A program made the translations under genes and the position numbers. Shown here piece by piece: positions 47,356 through 55,450 of a stretch of 64,000 nucleotides of DNA; positions within the stretch are counted from its first letter, which is position 1; each line of letters begins with the position of its first letter. This DNA comes from Actinokineospora fastidiosa. GTDB lineage: Bacteria > Actinomycetota > Actinomycetes > Mycobacteriales > Pseudonocardiaceae. The notes beneath the pieces were generated by a model, which did no database searches, was not told the DNA's origin, and saw only the letters and a list, made by a program, of their open reading frames with translations. The stretch lies in assembly GCF_014648415.1 (NCBI RefSeq), contig NZ_BMRB01000001.1, positions 1,984,001-2,048,000 on the forward strand, in the 5' to 3' direction.

Positions 47356-48831
47356 TCACATGTGGACGGCCGGGCCCGCCGACTTGAGCTCGGCGGGGAC
47401 GCCGGAGCGCAGCACCAGGGCCGAGACCACGCCGCCGACCGCGAAGGTGCCCGCGGACCAGGCGAACGCCGCGCCGTAGCTGGCGATCGCGGCAGCGGCC
47501 TGGTCCTTGCCCTCCATCAGGGCGGCGGTGAAGGCGTTGGCGGCGATGGTGCTGAACAGCGCCGTGCCGATGGAGCCGCCGACCTGCTGGATGGCGTTGA
47601 CCGCGGCGGAGGCCGCGCCGGAGTCCTGCGGGTCGACGCCCGCGATGGCCACGTTCATGCCGGAGGCCATCGTCAGGCCGATGCCCAGGCCCGCGACCAG
47701 CAGACCGGGCAGCACGCCGGAGGCGTAGGTGCTGGTCTCGTCGAGCAGCGCCATGTGGGCGGTGCCCAGCGCGGCCACGACCATGCCGACCGGGATCATG
47801 ACCCGAGGGCCGACGCGCGGCAGCAGGACCGTGGTGGCCATCGTGGCCGACAGCATGAGCGTGCCGATCATCGGCAGGAACGCGAAACCGCTCTGCACCG
47901 GACCGAAGCGCAGGTTCTGCTGCATGTAGAAGGTCAGGAACAGGAAGATCACGAACATGCCTGCGACCAGCAGGAACATCGCCAGGAACGCGCCGCCCCG
48001 GTTGCGGTGGGCAAGGATGCGCAGCGGCAGCAGCGGGTGCGCGACACGCGTCTGGGAGAACACGAACGCGCCCAGCAGCACGACGCCCGCGGCCAGGAAG
48101 CCGAGCGTGCTCGCCGCGTCCCAGCCGTCCTGCTCGGCGTTGGCCAGGCCGTAGACGAGGGCGAACATGCCCGCGGTCGCGGTGGTGACGCCGATGAGGT
48201 CCAGCTTCGGGCGCTCGGTCGCGGTGCTCTTGCCGAGCAGGCCGATGCCGCCGACGAACGCGACGCCCGCGAAGACCAGGTTGATGTACATGCACCAGCG
48301 CCAGTCCAGGTACTCGGTCAGCACGCCGCCGAGCAGCAGGCCGATCGCGCCACCGGCGCCGGAGATCGCCCCGAAGATGCCGAACGCCTTGCCCCGCTCG
48401 GCCGGGTCGGTGAACGTCGTGGTCAGCAGCGACAGCGCGGCGGGCGCCAGCAGCGCGGCGAACACGCCCTGCCCGACGCGCGCGGCCACCAGCACCTCGA
48501 AGTTGGCCGCCGCGCCGCCGACCGCCGAGGCGATGGCGAAGCCGACGACGCCCGCGAGGAACGCCATCCGCCGTCCGAAGAGGTCGGCGATGCGGCCGCC
48601 GATGAGCAGCAGGCTGCCGAAGCTCAGCGCGTAGCCGGTGATCAGCCACTGCCGCTGGGAATCCCCGAACCGCAGGTCCTGCTGGGCGCTCGGCAGCGCG
48701 ATGTTCACCACGGTGGCGTCGAGCACCACCATGACCTGCGCCAGCGCGATCACGGCCAGCACCAGCCACCGCCTGCTCGACGGCTGCTCGATATTCGGTG
48801 GCGGCGATGCCGCCACTTCGGACACAGTCAT
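47356..48831 (-). CDS. MFS drug exporter, DHA2 (14-TMS) family
   Basis: 491 residues with about 14 membrane segments. DHA2 motif C-like sequences are present (LLVAGLGIGLTMASGMNVA, GAISGAGGAIGLLLGG), and the N-terminal motif ALAQVMVVLDATVVNIALPS is typical of the EmrB/QacA group. It is divergently transcribed from a TetR gene with an 89-bp gap that holds a large dyad symmetry, so TetR control is likely. Probably exports small toxic compounds; the natural substrate is unknown. Confidence 0.92.
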   Translation of the reverse strand: MTVSEVAASPPPNIEQPSSRRWLVLAVIALAQVMVVLDATVVNIALPSAQQDLRFGDSQRQWLITGYALSFGSLLLIGGRIADLFGRRMAFLAGVVGFAIASAVGGAAANFEVLVAARVGQGVFAALLAPAALSLLTTTFTDPAERGKAFGIFGAISGAGGAIGLLLGGVLTEYLDWRWCMYINLVFAGVAFVGGIGLLGKSTATERPKLDLIGVTTATAGMFALVYGLANAEQDGWDAASTLGFLAAGVVLLGAFVFSQTRVAHPLLPLRILAHRNRGGAFLAMFLLVAGMFVIFLFLTFYMQQNLRFGPVQSGFAFLPMIGTLMLSATMATTVLLPRVGPRVMIPVGMVVAALGTAHMALLDETSTYASGVLPGLLVAGLGIGLTMASGMNVAIAGVDPQDSGAASAAVNAIQQVGGSIGTALFSTIAANAFTAALMEGKDQAAAAIASYGAAFAWSAGTFAVGGVVSALVLRSGVPAELKSAGPAVHM

Positions 48832-48871
48832 GTAAAGCCCCCGGGTTCTCCTGTGGATTCGCCGATCACGC

Positions 48872-48910
48872 TACCAATGAAGCGGAGACGCTGTCTCCGG
48901 ATTTCTGGTA
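48872..48910. promoter_or_regulatory. TetR operator dyad between the MFS exporter and its regulator
   Basis: The inner palindrome CGGAGACGCTGTCTCCG (48883-48899; 7-bp arms, 3-nt centre) and the outer arms TACCA (48872-48876) and TGGTA (48906-48910) share exactly the same centre, 48891. It lies in the divergent promoter region, 11 bp before the TetR start. Confidence 0.68.
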
Positions 48911-48920
48911 AGCTGAGAGC

Positions 48921-49553
48921 GTGACCTCGGACACGCCGCTCCGCGCCGACGCCCGCCGCAACCGCGCGCGCATCGTCGCGGCCGCCCGCGAGGTCTTCGC
49001 GACCCGGGGCATCGACGTCACCCTCGACGAGATCGCCCGGGTGGCGGGCGTGGGAGTGGGGACGGTCTACCGCCGATTCTCGTCGAAGGAAGCCCTGCTG
49101 GAGGCGGTGTTCGACGAGGTGGTGTCCGAAGTGAACACCTTGATCGACGCCGCGGCTGCCGAACCGGACGCCTGGACCGGCCTGGTCGGCCTGCTCACCG
49201 CCGTCGCCGAACGCCAGGCAGCCGACCGGGGCCTCTTCCAGATCTGCCACCGCGTCGAACTCGGCCACGCCGAGCGCATCGGCGCGCACTTCGTCCCCGC
49301 CGTGGACTCCCTGGTCGCCCGCGCGCAGGCCCAGGGCACCATCCGCCCGGACGTGACGGGCGCGGACCTCGGTCCGCTGATGACCATGCTGGGCGCGTCC
49401 TTCGACCTGACCCGCCACATCGCCCCGGACCTGTGGCGGCGCTACTTCACCCTGCTGCTCGACGGCCTGCGCCTAGGCCCCCCGACCCCCCTCCCCGTCG
49501 CCTCCCCCAGCCACGACGACATCCACGAGGCGATGAAGGACAAGGGCTGCTGA
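48921..49553 (+). CDS. TetR-family repressor of the divergent MFS exporter
   Basis: 210 residues. Helix-turn-helix at about residues 14-60 (RARIVAAAREVFATRGIDV, EIARVAGVGVGTVYRRF). The C-terminal ligand domain is of the generic type found in drug-responsive TetR proteins. GTG at 48921. Divergent arrangement with the MFS gene and the shared dyad point to classic efflux-pump regulation. It is convergent with the FadE23-type gene and separated from it by a strong hairpin. Confidence 0.9.
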   Translation: MTSDTPLRADARRNRARIVAAAREVFATRGIDVTLDEIARVAGVGVGTVYRRFSSKEALLEAVFDEVVSEVNTLIDAAAAEPDAWTGLVGLLTAVAERQAADRGLFQICHRVELGHAERIGAHFVPAVDSLVARAQAQGTIRPDVTGADLGPLMTMLGASFDLTRHIAPDLWRRYFTLLLDGLRLGPPTPLPVASPSHDDIHEAMKDKGC

Positions 49554-49557
49554 ACGA

Positions 49558-49593
49558 GAAGGCCGCGCGGACCTGGTGGTCCGCGCGGCCTTC
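49558..49593. terminator. Bidirectional terminator, 16-bp perfect stem
   Basis: GAAGGCCGCGCGGACC (49558-49573) pairs with GGTCCGCGCGGCCTTC (49578-49593) around TGGT. It lies between convergent genes (TetR + and acyl-CoA dehydrogenase -). It is the strongest hairpin I found in the window. Confidence 0.85.
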
Positions 49594-49605
49594 GTCAGAC
49601 GTTCG

Positions 49606-50814
49606 TCACTTCAACTCGGACGACGACTTCCCCAACAGTCGCCGGGCCACGATGAGTTGCTGGATCTGCTGTGTGCCCTCGAAGATGTCCAGGATCTTCG
49701 AGTCCCGCGCCCACTTCTCCAGCAGCGTCCCCTCGCCATAGCCCACCGACCCGGCCAGTTCCACGCAGCGCAGGGTGATGTCGCTGCCGGAGCGGCCCGC
49801 CTTGGCCTTGGCCATCGACGCCTGCAGGGAGTTCGGCTTGCGGTTGTCGGCCATCCAGGCGGCTTCCAGGGCCAGCAGGTACGCCGCCTCCCAGTCCGCC
49901 TCCAGCTGCAGGTACGTCGCCGCCGCGGCGGACTGGGTGAAGGCCGGGCGGTCGTAGTCGATGTCCACGCCCGCCTCCTCCAGCAGTCGCCGGGTCTCCT
50001 CGAGGGACGCGCGGGCCACGCCGATGGCCATGGCGGCCACCAGGGGGCGGGTGTTGTCGAAGGTCTGCATGACGCCCGCGAAACCCTGCTCGGTGTTGAT
50101 CTCCGGGCTGCCGAGCAGGTTGTCCTTGTGGACGCGCACGTTGTCGAGGCGGAAGTGCGCGGTGTCGGACGCGCGGATGCCCAGCTTGTGCTCCAGCCGC
50201 ACCAGCTCGAAGCCGGGGGTGTCGCGGTCGACGACGAAGCTCTTGATCGCCGCCTTGCCCAGCGATCGGTCCAAAGTGGCCCAGACGACCACGCAGTCGG
50301 CGCGCTCGCCGGAGGTCACGAAGATCTTCTCGCCGTTGAGGACGTAGTAGTCGCCGTCGCGGACGGCGGTGGTGCGGATGGCGCCGGAGTCCGAGCCGGT
50401 GTCGGGCTCGGTGATGGCCATCGCGGCCCACTTGCCCTCGTAGCGCTTGAGCTGCTCGTCGTTGGCCACCGAGGCGATCGCGGCGTTGCCGAGGCCCTGG
50501 CGGGGCATCGACAGCAGCAGGCCGACGTCGCCCCAGCACATCTCGATGGTGCCGAGCAGCAGCTGCAGGTTGCTGCCGTTGCGGTTGCCGTCGGCCTTCT
50601 TCTCCGTGCCGCCCCGACGCACGCCACCGGCGCCCGCGCCGCCGCCCGCGGCCGACAGGCCGTCCAGGAGGGCGGCCAGCATGTCCAGTTCCTTCGGATA
50701 GGTGTGCTCGGCCTGGTCGTACTTGCGCGAGTTGGGCCGGAAGAACTCCGCCGCGGCCTGGTGGGCCTGGTCGACCAGCTGCGCGAACTTGCGCGGGACC
50801 TCAAGGTTGATCAT
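49606..50814 (-). CDS. Acyl-CoA dehydrogenase, FadE23-like
   Basis: 402 residues. FAD/substrate loop ITEPDTGSDSGAIRTTA, catalytic glutamate in DIFEGTQQIQ, and a glycine-rich insertion near the N-terminus (GGGAGAGGVRRGG, about 55-70). ATG at 50814. It is 20 bp downstream of a second acyl-CoA dehydrogenase gene. Gene order and lengths (443 and 402 residues) match mycobacterial fadE24-fadE23, and such pairs are thought to form heteromeric enzymes. The acyl substrate is unknown; the CTACTC-CA-GAGTAG palindrome upstream of the pair may regulate both. Confidence 0.9.
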   Translation of the reverse strand: MINLEVPRKFAQLVDQAHQAAAEFFRPNSRKYDQAEHTYPKELDMLAALLDGLSAAGGGAGAGGVRRGGTEKKADGNRNGSNLQLLLGTIEMCWGDVGLLLSMPRQGLGNAAIASVANDEQLKRYEGKWAAMAITEPDTGSDSGAIRTTAVRDGDYYVLNGEKIFVTSGERADCVVVWATLDRSLGKAAIKSFVVDRDTPGFELVRLEHKLGIRASDTAHFRLDNVRVHKDNLLGSPEINTEQGFAGVMQTFDNTRPLVAAMAIGVARASLEETRRLLEEAGVDIDYDRPAFTQSAAAATYLQLEADWEAAYLLALEAAWMADNRKPNSLQASMAKAKAGRSGSDITLRCVELAGSVGYGEGTLLEKWARDSKILDIFEGTQQIQQLIVARRLLGKSSSELK

Positions 50815-50834
50815 GGCTTGTTCCCTTCCGCCCT

Positions 50835-52166
50835 CTAGACGAGGACGATCCCCTCGACCAGGCCGACCGCGCGCAGATCGCGGTACCAGCGCTCCACCGG
50901 GTGCTCCTTGACGAAGCCGTGCCCGCCCAACAGCTGCACGCCGTCGTTGCCGATCTGCATGCCCTTCTCCGCGCACAGCCGCCGCGCCAGACCCGCCTCG
51001 CGGGCGTACGGCTTGCCCTGCTCGGCCCGGCTGGCCGCGCGGTAGGTGAGCAGCCGCATGCCCTCCAGCTCGATGCCCATGTCCGCGACCTTGAACGCCA
51101 CGCCCTGCCGGTGGCTGACCGGCTCGCCGAAGGCCACCCGCTCGTTGACGTACGGGATCACGTAGTCCAGGACCGCCTGCGATGTCCCCAGCGACAGCGC
51201 GCACCAGGCGATCCGGGAGAGCCGCACGCACTCGGTGTAGACGGCCGACTTGCCCTCGCCCAGCAGCGCGGTCTCCGGGACCCGCACCTTGTCCAGGTGC
51301 AGTTTGCCCATCCCCGCGGCGCGCAGCCCCATCGCGGGCTCGGACTCCACGGTCAGGCCCTCGCTGTCGGACTCCACGATGAACAGCGCCGGGCCGCGCC
51401 CGTCGAGGTCGGCGGCCACGACGAACAGCTCGGCCTGCGCGGCCCTGGGCACGAGCGACTTCACGCCCTCCAGCACGAACCCGCCGCCGGAGCGGTAGGC
51501 CTTGGTCTTGAGCGCGAACGGGTCGAACAGCGGCCGCGGCTCCTGCACGGCCAGCGCCGCGGCGGGGACGTCGTCGCCGACGAACGCGGGCAGGTAGGTC
51601 GCCTGCTGGGTCTCGTCGCCCCACAGCACCAGCGCCGAGCTGACCGCCGACGGCGCCAGCAGCGCCACGGCCAGGCCCATGTCGCCGTGCGCCATCGCCT
51701 CGGCCACCAGCACGCCGGTCACCGCGGAGCGCTCGGTGCCCAGGCCGCCCAGCGACTCGGGCACGCCCACCAGGGTCACGCCGAGCTCGGTGACGGTGGA
51801 CAGCAGATCGGCCGGGGTCGCGCAGTCGGCGTCGGCCTCGGCCGCCGCCGGGCGCAGCCGCTCCGCGGCGAACTCCGAGACCGTCTCGACTATCATCTTC
51901 TGCTCGTCGTCCGGGGTGATGTCGAACAGCCCGCGCTCGCCTGCCGAGGGCAGCCGGGCGGGCTTGGCCAGCTTCTGCGCCGCGGCGAACTGCCTGGTGG
52001 CCGCCCCGACGGCGGTGAAGCCGGTGCGGGTGGCGGTGTAGAGGCCCTTCTCGACGGGCTTGCGCAGGTTGAACCGGTCGAGCACAGGGGCGCTCGCCAG
52101 CTTGTTCAGTACCGCGAGCGCGGTGCCCATCGCGTCCCGCCTGGGCTTGGGGTTGGTGCCCGCCAT
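50835..52166 (-). CDS. Acyl-CoA dehydrogenase-like protein, FadE24-like
   Basis: 443 residues. ATG at 52166 has GGGAG 5 nt upstream; the longer ORF from 52226 would add an arginine-rich leader. The acyl-CoA dehydrogenase core is recognisable (NKLASAPVLDRF, LGGHGFVKEHPVERWYRDLRA), but the protein ends only five residues after the position of the catalytic glutamate (E438, GLVEGIVLV), where others continue with the EGTxxIQ helix. The FAD loop is also atypical: AVQEPRPLF, without the usual GSD. It is probably the non-canonical partner of the FadE23-like subunit. Confidence 0.85.
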   Translation of the reverse strand: MAGTNPKPRRDAMGTALAVLNKLASAPVLDRFNLRKPVEKGLYTATRTGFTAVGAATRQFAAAQKLAKPARLPSAGERGLFDITPDDEQKMIVETVSEFAAERLRPAAAEADADCATPADLLSTVTELGVTLVGVPESLGGLGTERSAVTGVLVAEAMAHGDMGLAVALLAPSAVSSALVLWGDETQQATYLPAFVGDDVPAAALAVQEPRPLFDPFALKTKAYRSGGGFVLEGVKSLVPRAAQAELFVVAADLDGRGPALFIVESDSEGLTVESEPAMGLRAAGMGKLHLDKVRVPETALLGEGKSAVYTECVRLSRIAWCALSLGTSQAVLDYVIPYVNERVAFGEPVSHRQGVAFKVADMGIELEGMRLLTYRAASRAEQGKPYAREAGLARRLCAEKGMQIGNDGVQLLGGHGFVKEHPVERWYRDLRAVGLVEGIVLV

Positions 52167-52209
52167 GGGTGCTCCCACCTCGATCGATCGCTTCCGACTC
52201 CGGCGTAAC

Positions 52210-52223
52210 CTACTCCAGAGTAG
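52210..52223. promoter_or_regulatory. Operator-like palindrome before the FadE pair
   Basis: CTACTC (52210-52215) and GAGTAG (52218-52223) are perfect inverted repeats around CA, 44 bp upstream of the FadE24-like start. Its form fits a TetR-type regulator, but the regulator is not in the window. Confidence 0.5.
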
Positions 52224-52232
52224 CAAGTGGGC

Positions 52233-53195
52233 TCAACCCGTGGCGCCCGGCGGGATCACGTTGATCAGCGGCTCGCCCGCGAGGTAGCGGTCGAGGTTGT
52301 CGGCGAAGAGGCGGACCAGCTCGTCGCGCCAGCCCTTGACGTCCCCGGCCATGTGCGGGGAGATGACGACGTCCGGCAGGTCCCACAGCGGGGACGACTT
52401 GGGCAGCGGCTCATCGGCGAAGACGTTGAGCGCCGCGCCCGCGAGCTCGCCCTTGTCCAGGGCGTCGATGAGGTCCGGCAGCACGACGAGGCCGCCCCGG
52501 CTGATGTTCACCAGCCGCGCGGTCGGCTTCATCGCGCGCAGCGCGTTCTCGTCGATCAGCCCGGCGGTGTCCGGGGTGAGCGGGGTGGCCAGGATCACGT
52601 AGTCGGCCGCGGCCAGCGCGCGGCGCAGGTCGGCCATCCCGACGACGTCGCCGAGGTCGGGGTCGCGGGGCCGGGCGGCGCGGCCCACCGCCGACACGGA
52701 CACCCCGACGGCCCGCAGTTTGCGCCCGATGGCCCGCCCGATCGGGCCGGACCCGACGACCAGCGCGTGCGCGCCCGCCAGGCGCTCGGTCTCCCGGTGG
52801 GCCCACACCCGGCGCTGCTGCAGGCGCATGGTCGCGGGCAGGTCCTTGGCGAAGGCGAGGACCAGGCTCAGCACGTACTCGGCCATCGGCTCGTCGAACA
52901 CGCCGCGGGCGCTGGTGACGGTGACGCCCGCGGCGTGCAGCCGGGGGATCGGCAGGTGCCGGGCGGAGGCGCCCGCGGCGTGCGCCCAGCGCAGGCCGGT
53001 CGCGGCCGGGAGCGCGTCGGACAGCCCGTTCGCGCGGCTGTCCCAGACGAAGAGCACGTCGGCGCCGGGGAGGGTGGCGCTGAGGAGGGGCCCGGTGCTG
53101 TAGCGGACGGTGGCGCGGCGCTCGATCCCCGGCATCGGGGGCGGTCGGTCGGTTCCGTGCAGGACGACGACGACGGGTCGCCCGCTGCTGTCCAT
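52233..53195 (-). CDS. D-isomer-specific 2-hydroxyacid dehydrogenase
   Basis: 320 residues. NAD(P)-binding loop VVGSGPIGRAIG, catalytic arginine in NISRGG, glutamate in FADEPLP and histidine in ISPHMAG: all three members of the catalytic set are present. The hydroxyacid is unknown; the divergent N-terminal substrate domain resembles the glyoxylate/hydroxypyruvate-reductase-like group. It ends 10 bp from the operator of the FadE pair on the same strand, so read-through is possible. Confidence 0.92.
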   Translation of the reverse strand: MDSSGRPVVVVLHGTDRPPPMPGIERRATVRYSTGPLLSATLPGADVLFVWDSRANGLSDALPAATGLRWAHAAGASARHLPIPRLHAAGVTVTSARGVFDEPMAEYVLSLVLAFAKDLPATMRLQQRRVWAHRETERLAGAHALVVGSGPIGRAIGRKLRAVGVSVSAVGRAARPRDPDLGDVVGMADLRRALAAADYVILATPLTPDTAGLIDENALRAMKPTARLVNISRGGLVVLPDLIDALDKGELAGAALNVFADEPLPKSSPLWDLPDVVISPHMAGDVKGWRDELVRLFADNLDRYLAGEPLINVIPPGATG

Positions 53196-53790
53196 GTGGG
53201 GATTCCCCTGTTCGGGTGGCGTGCTGCTCGGGCGGCGTGCGCCGCCACGCTAAGAATGGTGAACCGGCACTGTCAACGCGGCACAATGGGGCGCTGCGAA
53301 CGGAGCCCGCTGGGCGGCCGAACGGCGGTATGGGGCTGGCGCATCCTAGCGGTCTCCCGTCTCCGTAGAGTTGCGTTACTCCATCCGTGGAAGGTCATCA
53401 CTCGTTCGGCGGGTACGTGACCGGCGAGTAACGTCCGATCACTCGACCGGTGCCGTCGATCGTGCCGGTCGCCGTCCACAATGGATCAATCTGGATGGTG
53501 ACGAGCTGCGGATCCTTGGTGGTTTCGCGGAATTCCGGGCCCTTCGACCCGATCGGTGGGGCGTGTGCGGAGGGTGTTCTCTAGGGTCGTTCGGCCCTGT
53601 CCGGTGTGAGGTTGAATACGAAACGATCGGCATCACCGCACGGGGATTCCTCTGGTGTCGGGTGGGTCACCCGGCTACCATCACTCTCCGTCAAGGCCAT
53701 CATCGCATCCGACCGTCCACGGGTGCGGCGTGGTGCGCCGACAGCCAGACTCCGGCCCGCCGCGCGCGAGCCGACCTTCAGGGGGCTCAC
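53196..53790. other. Long intergenic region upstream of the SigD-like sigma gene
   Basis: 595 bp without a gene I can support; several small frames are open, but none has a ribosome site or a recognisable sequence. GC content falls to about 60% in 53,380-53,720. Inside it CGGGTG-GGT-CACCCG (53659-53673) is a perfect inverted repeat about 120 bp before the sigma-factor start and may be an operator. Confidence 0.5.
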
Positions 53791-54420
53791 GTGAGCGCAA
53801 CGCCCGGCCCGGACCCGGTGGAACCGGCACGCACCGACGCCGTGTTCGCCCGCCTGAAGACAGCGGCCTTCCACGAGCTGGTCGAGGCGTCGATGCGCGG
53901 CGACAAGGCGGCCCGGCAGACCCTCTTCACCTGGATCCACCCGGCCATCGTGCGCTACTGCCGCGCCCGCATCGGCCGCACGGGCTCGGCGTACTCCTCC
54001 GCGGACGACGTGGCCCAGGAGATCATGCTCGCCATCCTCGGCGCGCTGCCCCGCTACTCCGACGACCGCGAGTCCTTCCTGCCGTTCGTCTACGGGATCG
54101 CCGCCCACAAGGTCGCCGACTTCTACCGCCGCTCCGGCCGCGACCGCTCCGACCCGGTCGCCGACATGCCCGAGATGCCCGACGCGAACCTCGGCCCCGA
54201 ACAGCTCACCCTGCGCGGGGAGATGCGCGCCCGGCTCGGCACCCTGCTGGACAGCCTGGCCCCGCGCCAGCGCGAGATCCTCGTCCTGCGCCTGGTGGTC
54301 GGCCTGTCCGCCCAGGAGACGGCCGTCGCCATCGGCCTCACCGCCACGGCGGTCCGCGTGGCCCAACACCGCGCCCTCACCCGCCTCCGCGGCTCCCTGA
54401 CCGCGGCCGACTGGCTCTAG
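53791..54420 (+). CDS. ECF sigma factor of the SigD/ShbA type
   Basis: 209 residues. Region 2 reads IVRYCRARIG, SADDVAQEIMLAILGALPRY and FVYGIAAHKVADFYRRSGRDR; region 4 reads LAPRQREILVLRLVVGLSAQETAVAIG and AVRVAQHRALTRLR. These match mycobacterial SigD / streptomycete ShbA closely. GTG at 53791 with GGGGG 5 nt upstream. In other actinomycetes this gene sits beside groEL/whiB/guaB genes; here it does not, so either an extra copy or a rearranged locus is likely. No anti-sigma gene follows it. Confidence 0.9.
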   Translation: MSATPGPDPVEPARTDAVFARLKTAAFHELVEASMRGDKAARQTLFTWIHPAIVRYCRARIGRTGSAYSSADDVAQEIMLAILGALPRYSDDRESFLPFVYGIAAHKVADFYRRSGRDRSDPVADMPEMPDANLGPEQLTLRGEMRARLGTLLDSLAPRQREILVLRLVVGLSAQETAVAIGLTATAVRVAQHRALTRLRGSLTAADWL

Positions 54421-54443
54421 CGCGGTCACCGCGGCGGGACGGG

Positions 54444-54755
54444 GATCTGCGGACCGTCGCCGCGTTCTCGACCCGGCTGCCCCGTCCGGTCGTGGTTCTG
54501 CGACGAACAGGGCAGGCGACGTCTACCGGCACCGGTTTCAGCGCCGTGCGCGAGTTGGGTCACCTGGTCCTGCACCGCGAGGCGACGCCGGGTGACATCG
54601 TCCAAGAGCGTGAGGCGCACGCGCCCGCCTCGGAGGCGGGCCTGACGATTCCCCGACTCGCCCGGGAACTCGCCTGGGACGTTCCCCGGGTCCGGGAGAT
54701 GCTCGGGATGGTCGACCGACGTCCTGTGCTGGAACTGGTCTCGGGCGGGGCGTGA
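54444..54755 (+). pseudogene. Decayed fragment of an ImmA/IrrE-type metallopeptidase
   Basis: Right after the sigma gene, one frame reads RPVVVLRRTG, then RELGHLVLHREATPGDIVQ, EREAHAPASE and finally VREMLGMVDRRPVLELVSGG, ending at TGA 54755. The middle part matches the HExxH region of ImmA/IrrE-family peptidases (typically HELGHLVLHR followed by a second helix with EREAHAFASE), with the first histidine changed to arginine and FASE to PASE. No start codon or N-terminal domain is visible, and there is a deletion after PASE. I read it as a dead remnant of a regulator/peptidase gene; no intact copy is in the window. Confidence 0.55.
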
Positions 54756-54756
54756 C

Positions 54757-55368
54757 TCAGGCCGCGCTCGCGCGCAGGTACAGCTGGACCTCCACCCGTC
54801 CCGGCTCGGCGACGGCCTCGACGGCGTGGAGGCGGTCGACGGTGAAGCCCGCGTCCTCGACGGTCTGGCGCAGGGCCTCCGGGGGGTACGCCGAGACGGT
54901 CGTGGGGGCGCCGAGGAAGTTGACCGGGAAGGCGTCGAAGTCGCCCTGGACCATGCTGATCAGCAGCAGGCCCGGGCCGGTCAGGCGGGCGCGCAGGGAG
55001 CGCAGCGTGGCCTCGATGTCGGCCTTGGGCAGCATCAGCAGGGCGAAGAAGGCGACCGCGGCGTCGAACTCGCCGAGGTCGGACAGCTCGCGCAGGTCGC
55101 CGAGGCGGTAGTCGGCCCCGGGGGCCTGCTCGCGGGCCAGGTCGAGCATCACCGGGGACTCGTCGACGCCGACGACGGACATGCCCGCGTCGATGAGCTG
55201 CTTGGCGGTCGGCAGCCCGCTGCCGCACCCCAGGTCGAGCACCCGCGCGCCCGGCGGCAGGTGCTCGATGAGCCAGGCCACCTCGGCGATCTGGGTGTCT
55301 CGCTCGACGAACGACTCGTCGTAGCGGCGGCCGATGAGGTCGAAGGCGGGGCCCTGGTTGTCGCTCAC
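54757..55368 (-). CDS. Class I SAM-dependent methyltransferase
   Basis: 203 residues from the GTG at 55368; an ATG at 55380 is the alternative. SAM motif I VLDLGCGSGLPTAKQL, motif II VVGVDESPVMLDLAREQ, motif III LRARLTGPGLLLISM. Begins GPAFDLIGRRYDESFVERDTQ, typical of a family of small-molecule methyltransferases in actinomycetes. It is convergent with the remnant and divergent from nothing obvious. Substrate unknown. Confidence 0.88.
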   Translation of the reverse strand: MSDNQGPAFDLIGRRYDESFVERDTQIAEVAWLIEHLPPGARVLDLGCGSGLPTAKQLIDAGMSVVGVDESPVMLDLAREQAPGADYRLGDLRELSDLGEFDAAVAFFALLMLPKADIEATLRSLRARLTGPGLLLISMVQGDFDAFPVNFLGAPTTVSAYPPEALRQTVEDAGFTVDRLHAVEAVAEPGRVEVQLYLRASAA

Positions 55369-55411
55369 GCGGCACAGCATGCCGGGGAGGGCAACGCCGG
55401 TCCAGTGGACA

Positions 55412-55444
55412 CGGGGAGGGACACCGGAATGGCGTCCCTCCCCG
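55412..55444. terminator. Terminator hairpin after the PQQ-sugar-dehydrogenase-like gene
   Basis: CGGGGAGGGAC (55412-55422) and GTCCCTCCCCG (55434-55444) pair over 11 bp, beginning 7 bp beyond the stop at 55451 on the minus strand. Confidence 0.65.
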
Positions 55445-55450
55445 CCGTGC

